A stretch of 17,863 bases of DNA, taken from NCBI GenBank assembly GCA_001701115.1, contig DAAJ01000014.1:1-17863 (forward strand), in the 5' to 3' direction. Origin of the DNA: Bacteroidales bacterium GP2. Its GTDB lineage: Bacteria > Bacteroidota > Bacteroidia > Bacteroidales > Muribaculaceae. Below the pieces are notes generated by a model. That model saw nothing but the letters and a program-made list of their open reading frames with translations, had not been told where the DNA came from and did no database searches. The stretch's first letter is position 1. Every line of letters begins with the position of its first letter. This document shows, one piece after another, positions 14,470 through 17,863 of this stretch. The translations under genes and the position numbers were made by a program.

Positions 14470-15579
14470 ATGCATAACGATTCACCCAGACCATTGAGGG
14501 TACTTATCAGCGGAGGAGGTACTGGCGGACATATATTCCCGGCTCTCTCTATCGCCGATGCGCTGAAACGTGCCAATCCTAAAACTGAAATCCTGTTTGT
14601 TGGAGCACAAAACCGTATGGAAATGGAGAAAGTGCCGGCGGCGGGATATGAGATAGTTGGGCTGCCGGTAGCCGGTTTTGATCGTAAACGTCTGTGGCGC
14701 AATGTCGGAGTGATGGTTAAACTTGCGCGCAGTCTGGCAAAGGCTAAGAGCATTGTGCGCAATTTCTGTCCTGATGTGGCAGTGGGAGTTGGAGGCTATG
14801 CCAGCGGTCCGGTACTGAAACAGGCGCAAAAGCAGGGCATACCCACTGTGCTTCAGGAGCAGAATTCGTATGCGGGTGTAACCAATAAGATGTTGGCGAA
14901 GCGTGCAAAGGCTATATGTACCGCATACCCCGACATGGAGCGGTTTTTCCCTGCAGAGACAATAGTACTCACTGGCAATCCCGTGCGCCAGGCTTTGACA
15001 GAATGTGCCTTGACAAAAGAGGAGGCATGCAAGGCGCTTGGTTTCGACCCTGCTAAACCGCTTCTGTTCGTTACTGGCGGAAGTCTCGGGGCGCGAACCA
15101 TTAACAATAGCGTTGAAGCGGCATTGAAGCAATTTGAATCATCGGGTATCCAGGTACTGTGGCAAACCGGCAAACTATATGCTGAGCAGTGCGAGCAAGC
15201 AGCAAAGCCTTATCCCCTTGTCAAGGCTATGCCATTTATCGCCGATATGGCTACCGCTTACCGTGCTGCGGACTTAGTGGTTGCAAGGGCGGGAGCCGGA
15301 ACTATTTCCGAGCTTGAACTGCTTGGCAAACCTGCTATTCTTGTCCCGTCCCCGAATGTTGCGGAGGACCACCAGCGTAAAAATGCAGAATCGCTTACTT
15401 CTCGTGGCGCCGCTGTGATGATTCTTGATGCTGACGCTCCGGCAGAACTCGGCAAAGAAGTCTGTGCGCTTATAACCGATAGCGAGAAGCTCAAATCGCT
15501 CAGCAATGCGGTCACTGCGCTTGCAAAAGAGGGCAGTGCAGACCAGATTGCAGAGGTAATTTATTCAGTAGTGTCATGA
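14470..15579 (+). CDS. murG: UDP-N-acetylglucosamine--MurNAc-(pentapeptide) pyrophosphoryl-undecaprenol GlcNAc transferase
   Basis: MurG adds GlcNAc to lipid I on the cytoplasmic membrane face, giving lipid II. The 369-aa GT-B glycosyltransferase has the N-terminal GGGTGGH loop (15-21), the AVGVGGYASGP and LQEQNSYAGVTNK segments of the acceptor domain, and the donor-domain motifs TGGSLGARTIN and RAGAGTISEL. Length is typical (E. coli 355 aa). Its stop overlaps the murC start by 4 bp (ATGA), so the two are probably translationally coupled. Confidence 0.96.
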   Translation: MHNDSPRPLRVLISGGGTGGHIFPALSIADALKRANPKTEILFVGAQNRMEMEKVPAAGYEIVGLPVAGFDRKRLWRNVGVMVKLARSLAKAKSIVRNFCPDVAVGVGGYASGPVLKQAQKQGIPTVLQEQNSYAGVTNKMLAKRAKAICTAYPDMERFFPAETIVLTGNPVRQALTECALTKEEACKALGFDPAKPLLFVTGGSLGARTINNSVEAALKQFESSGIQVLWQTGKLYAEQCEQAAKPYPLVKAMPFIADMATAYRAADLVVARAGAGTISELELLGKPAILVPSPNVAEDHQRKNAESLTSRGAAVMILDADAPAELGKEVCALITDSEKLKSLSNAVTALAKEGSADQIAEVIYSVVS

Positions 15580-16952
15580 AACCGAATGTATATTTTATAG
15601 GTGCCGGCGGCATTGGCATGGCGGCATTGGAAAGGTACTTGCTTGCAAAAGGTCATGAAGTGGCAGGCTACGACCGTACTGAAACCGACCTTACCCGTGC
15701 CCTTATTGCAGAGGGGGTGGCAATATCGTTTGACGGAACGCCGGAAAGTATTCCTGCGAATTTCACTGACCCCCAGACAACCCTCGTGGTATATACTCCC
15801 GCCGTGCCGGAATCACTCCCGCTTTTTAAATGGTTCCGTGAAAACGGTTTTGAGATTGTCAAGCGAGCAAAACTGCTCGGCGAAATAACACGTATGAGCA
15901 AAGGGCTGTGCTTTGCCGGAACGCATGGAAAAACCACCACATCATCCATGGCGGCGCATCTGCTTCACAGCGGCGCTACAGGATGCAGCGCATTCCTGGG
16001 GGGAGTGCTCAGGAATTACGGCACAAATTTCCTGCTGAGCGAAACATCACCCTACACTGTGATTGAGGCTGATGAATATGACCGCTCGTTTCATCACCTC
16101 ACTCCTTATGTGGCAGTCATCACAGCAACTGATCCCGACCACCTTGACATATATGGTACGGAGGAAGCATACCTTGAAAGTTTCGCTCACTTCACCGAGC
16201 TTATAAGGACAGACGGAGCTTTGATTGTGCATACAGGGCTTAAACTAAAGCCTCGAGTTGCCTCCGGTGTCAATGTTTACACCTATTCCCGCGATGAAGG
16301 TGATTTCCATGCCGAAAATATAAGGCGTGAGAACGGGCGCATAATATTTGACTGCGTTACCCCGCAGGGCACAATAACAGATATTGAACTTGGTGTGCCT
16401 GTGGAAATCAATATTGAGAATGCAATCGCTGCAATCGCAGCGGCAACTGTTGCCGGTGAAGCGAATCCCGATGTCGTGCGAAAGGCAATGGCTTCATTCA
16501 TGGGTCCTAAACGTCGTTTTGAGTTCTATCTTCGTGAGGATGGCGAAAACGGCAGGGCTATTATTGATGATTATGCCCATCATCCGGATGAATTGAAAGC
16601 ATCCATAAAATCTGTCAAGGCATTGTACCCCAACCGTAAACTAACTGTCGCTTTCCAGCCTCACCTTTATTCCCGCACTCGCGATTTCGCGCCTGAATTT
16701 GCTGAGGCGCTTTCCCTTGCCGATGAGGTTATACTACTTGACATTTACCCTGCGCGCGAGGAGCCTATCCCGGGAGTGACATCAAAAATCATATTTGATG
16801 CTATTAAAACGCCGCATAAGGTAATGATTTCAAAACAACAGTTGACAGACACGGTAAAAAAATGTAATTTTGAAATTCTTTTGACAGCCGGCGCAGGAGA
16901 TATGTCTGAAATGCTGCCGGGAATAGTCAAGACAGTGCAAAACGGAAAATGA
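15576..16952 (+). CDS. murC: UDP-N-acetylmuramate--L-alanine ligase
   Basis: MurC attaches L-alanine to UDP-MurNAc in the cytoplasm, the first step of the stem peptide. The 458-aa protein shows the N-terminal GAGGIGMAAL nucleotide loop, the ATP site GTHGKTTT (Lys119), EADEYDRSFHHL, TDPDHLDIYG and the C-terminal DDYAHHPDEL with FQPHLYSRT, all MurC-type. MurC-like Mpl (recycling) is excluded by the neighbourhood and by the overall match. Both ends overlap neighbours by 4 bp, murG before and ftsQ after. Confidence 0.96.
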   Translation: MKPNVYFIGAGGIGMAALERYLLAKGHEVAGYDRTETDLTRALIAEGVAISFDGTPESIPANFTDPQTTLVVYTPAVPESLPLFKWFRENGFEIVKRAKLLGEITRMSKGLCFAGTHGKTTTSSMAAHLLHSGATGCSAFLGGVLRNYGTNFLLSETSPYTVIEADEYDRSFHHLTPYVAVITATDPDHLDIYGTEEAYLESFAHFTELIRTDGALIVHTGLKLKPRVASGVNVYTYSRDEGDFHAENIRRENGRIIFDCVTPQGTITDIELGVPVEINIENAIAAIAAATVAGEANPDVVRKAMASFMGPKRRFEFYLREDGENGRAIIDDYAHHPDELKASIKSVKALYPNRKLTVAFQPHLYSRTRDFAPEFAEALSLADEVILLDIYPAREEPIPGVTSKIIFDAIKTPHKVMISKQQLTDTVKKCNFEILLTAGAGDMSEMLPGIVKTVQNGK

Positions 16953-17863
16953 AAAAAAGCAAGCAGGCAAATAGGCAGAATTCAGTGAGGAGACGCCGCA
17001 CCGCCATTCAGGCTGTGGTGGCAATTGCTCTTGCTGTCTATCTTGTGCTTGCCCTTAATATTGCTTCCGGAGTGAGCGCCGACCGTGAATGCACCGGGCT
17101 CAAGATTGCAGTTAATGATACGGCATCGCTTAAATTCGTCACCGCAACCGAGCTTGCGCATGAGCTTGGCGACCTTCCAGCAAAAGCGAGAGGGATGAAG
17201 ATACTTGACATTGACACTGACAGTATTGAGCGGTATCTGGAGGCGATTGACAAAATCGAGAATGTCAATGTGCTCCGCCTTACGGATGGTTCCGTCCTTG
17301 TGACCGTTGACCCGCTGCATCCTGTGGCAAGGGTCTTTGACGGCTCAAGGTCTTACTATATCAACCGTACAGGCAAACGCATATCGGCGAGCGCGAGGTA
17401 TCATATCGATGTGCCGATCATACATGGCGAATTTGCTGATTCCGTTTTCCCGCCTGAAAAAGTAATACCTCTGATCGACTATATAGCTCAGGATTCCCTG
17501 TGGAACTCACTCGTGTCCATGATAAAGGTCGACAGGTCTCACGATATAATCATTGTGCCGATTATCCGGGGTCAGGTTATCAACTTCGGGTCGCCGGACA
17601 ACTTTGATAACAAATTCCACCGCCTTGGCAGGATGTATTCCGAAGTGATGCCTGTAAAGGGATGGAGTTATTACGACACAATCTCCGTAAAATGGGACGG
17701 GCAGATTGTGGCGACAAGAAGAAACAAGAAACTTGACAGACCGAAATTCCTTGACGAAGATGACGACGAGGAAACAGCGATAAGCACCATGATAGCAGGA
17801 GATGGAGTCGCCCCTGGGCAGGTCAAAGCCGGCGTCAAGGCAAAAAACGACAGACCTTTATCA
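16949..17863 (+). CDS. ftsQ: FtsQ-like cell division protein (partial, 3' end beyond window)
   Basis: ATG 16949 overlaps the murC stop (ATGA) and opens a frame that stays open for 305 codons to the window edge. A basic cytoplasmic end (MKKSKQANRQNSVRRRR) is followed by one membrane segment at about residues 18-40, then a periplasmic POTRA-like part (LRLTDGSVLVTVDPLHPVARV) and the beta domain (RSYYINRTGKRIS; GWSYYDTISVKWDGQIV). Position after murC and this topology identify FtsQ, the scaffold that recruits FtsL and FtsB. After about residue 258 the protein continues into a low-complexity tail with an acidic run DEDDDEE (269-275), longer than usual FtsQ proteins (about 240-280 aa). ftsA should follow. 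Confidence 0.88.
   Translation, partial: MKKSKQANRQNSVRRRRTAIQAVVAIALAVYLVLALNIASGVSADRECTGLKIAVNDTASLKFVTATELAHELGDLPAKARGMKILDIDTDSIERYLEAIDKIENVNVLRLTDGSVLVTVDPLHPVARVFDGSRSYYINRTGKRISASARYHIDVPIIHGEFADSVFPPEKVIPLIDYIAQDSLWNSLVSMIKVDRSHDIIIVPIIRGQVINFGSPDNFDNKFHRLGRMYSEVMPVKGWSYYDTISVKWDGQIVATRRNKKLDRPKFLDEDDDEETAISTMIAGDGVAPGQVKAGVKAKNDRPLS

Noticed and set aside
14073..14762. 229-aa minus-strand ORF opposite ftsW and murG
   Set aside because: It spans the ends of two well-supported genes and its Ser/Arg/Pro-rich product has no recognisable domain.
1..17863. Mobile elements, CRISPR arrays, tRNA/rRNA, defence or biosynthetic islands
   Set aside because: No transposase, integrase, regular repeat-spacer pattern or tRNA-like fold was seen; gene content and base composition appear uniform and housekeeping.

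Overview
The window looks like a chromosomal segment of a Gram-negative Bacteroidales bacterium; a Muribaculaceae-like gut commensal is my best guess. Three things point there. GldE and GldD are Bacteroidota-specific. The promoter-like sites fit the Bacteroidota pattern TTTG-N19/20-TAnnTTTG, and most genes lack a Shine-Dalgarno sequence. The division and cell-wall cluster has the Bacteroidota order. The family-level placement is inference from overall gene content. All genes appear chromosomal and housekeeping; I see no mobile element, CRISPR array, rRNA or tRNA.

Layout. Positions 1-39 may hold the last codons of an unknown gene, followed by a strong hairpin terminator (102-140). A clear promoter (155-184) then drives a tightly overlapping operon of gldE, gldD and a 4'-phosphopantetheinyl transferase (242-2624). 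A second promoter (2660-2690) precedes an XRE/S24 LexA-like regulator that overlaps a secreted TPR-protein gene (2723-4146). The TPR gene runs tail to tail, with a 23-bp overlap, into a minus-strand saccharopine-dehydrogenase-family gene (4124-5320). That gene is probably the carboxy(nor)spermidine dehydrogenase of spermidine synthesis.

A 302-bp gap (5321-5622) opens the dcw cluster, which fills the rest of the window: rsmH, ftsL-like, ftsI (class B PBP with a PASTA domain), murE, mraY, murD, ftsW, murG, murC and ftsQ. FtsQ runs off the right edge; ftsA and ftsZ are expected beyond it. Genes are separated by at most 28 bp or overlap by 4 bp, so one long transcript is likely. Together they make UDP-MurNAc-peptides (murC, murD, murE), lipid I (mraY) and lipid II (murG), and provide the septal polymerase/transpeptidase pair (FtsW, FtsI) with its FtsQ/FtsL scaffold. 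The MurE signature DNPR indicates meso-diaminopimelate peptidoglycan. murF and ddl are not in the cluster, and mraZ, the usual first gene, is missing.

I do not find a clearly new system. The best leads are the mraZ-less dcw head, with an 8-codon ORF and a 10-bp tandem repeat in its place, the S24-regulator/TPR gene pair with operator-like sequences, and lineage-specific extensions in MraY, FtsW and FtsQ.
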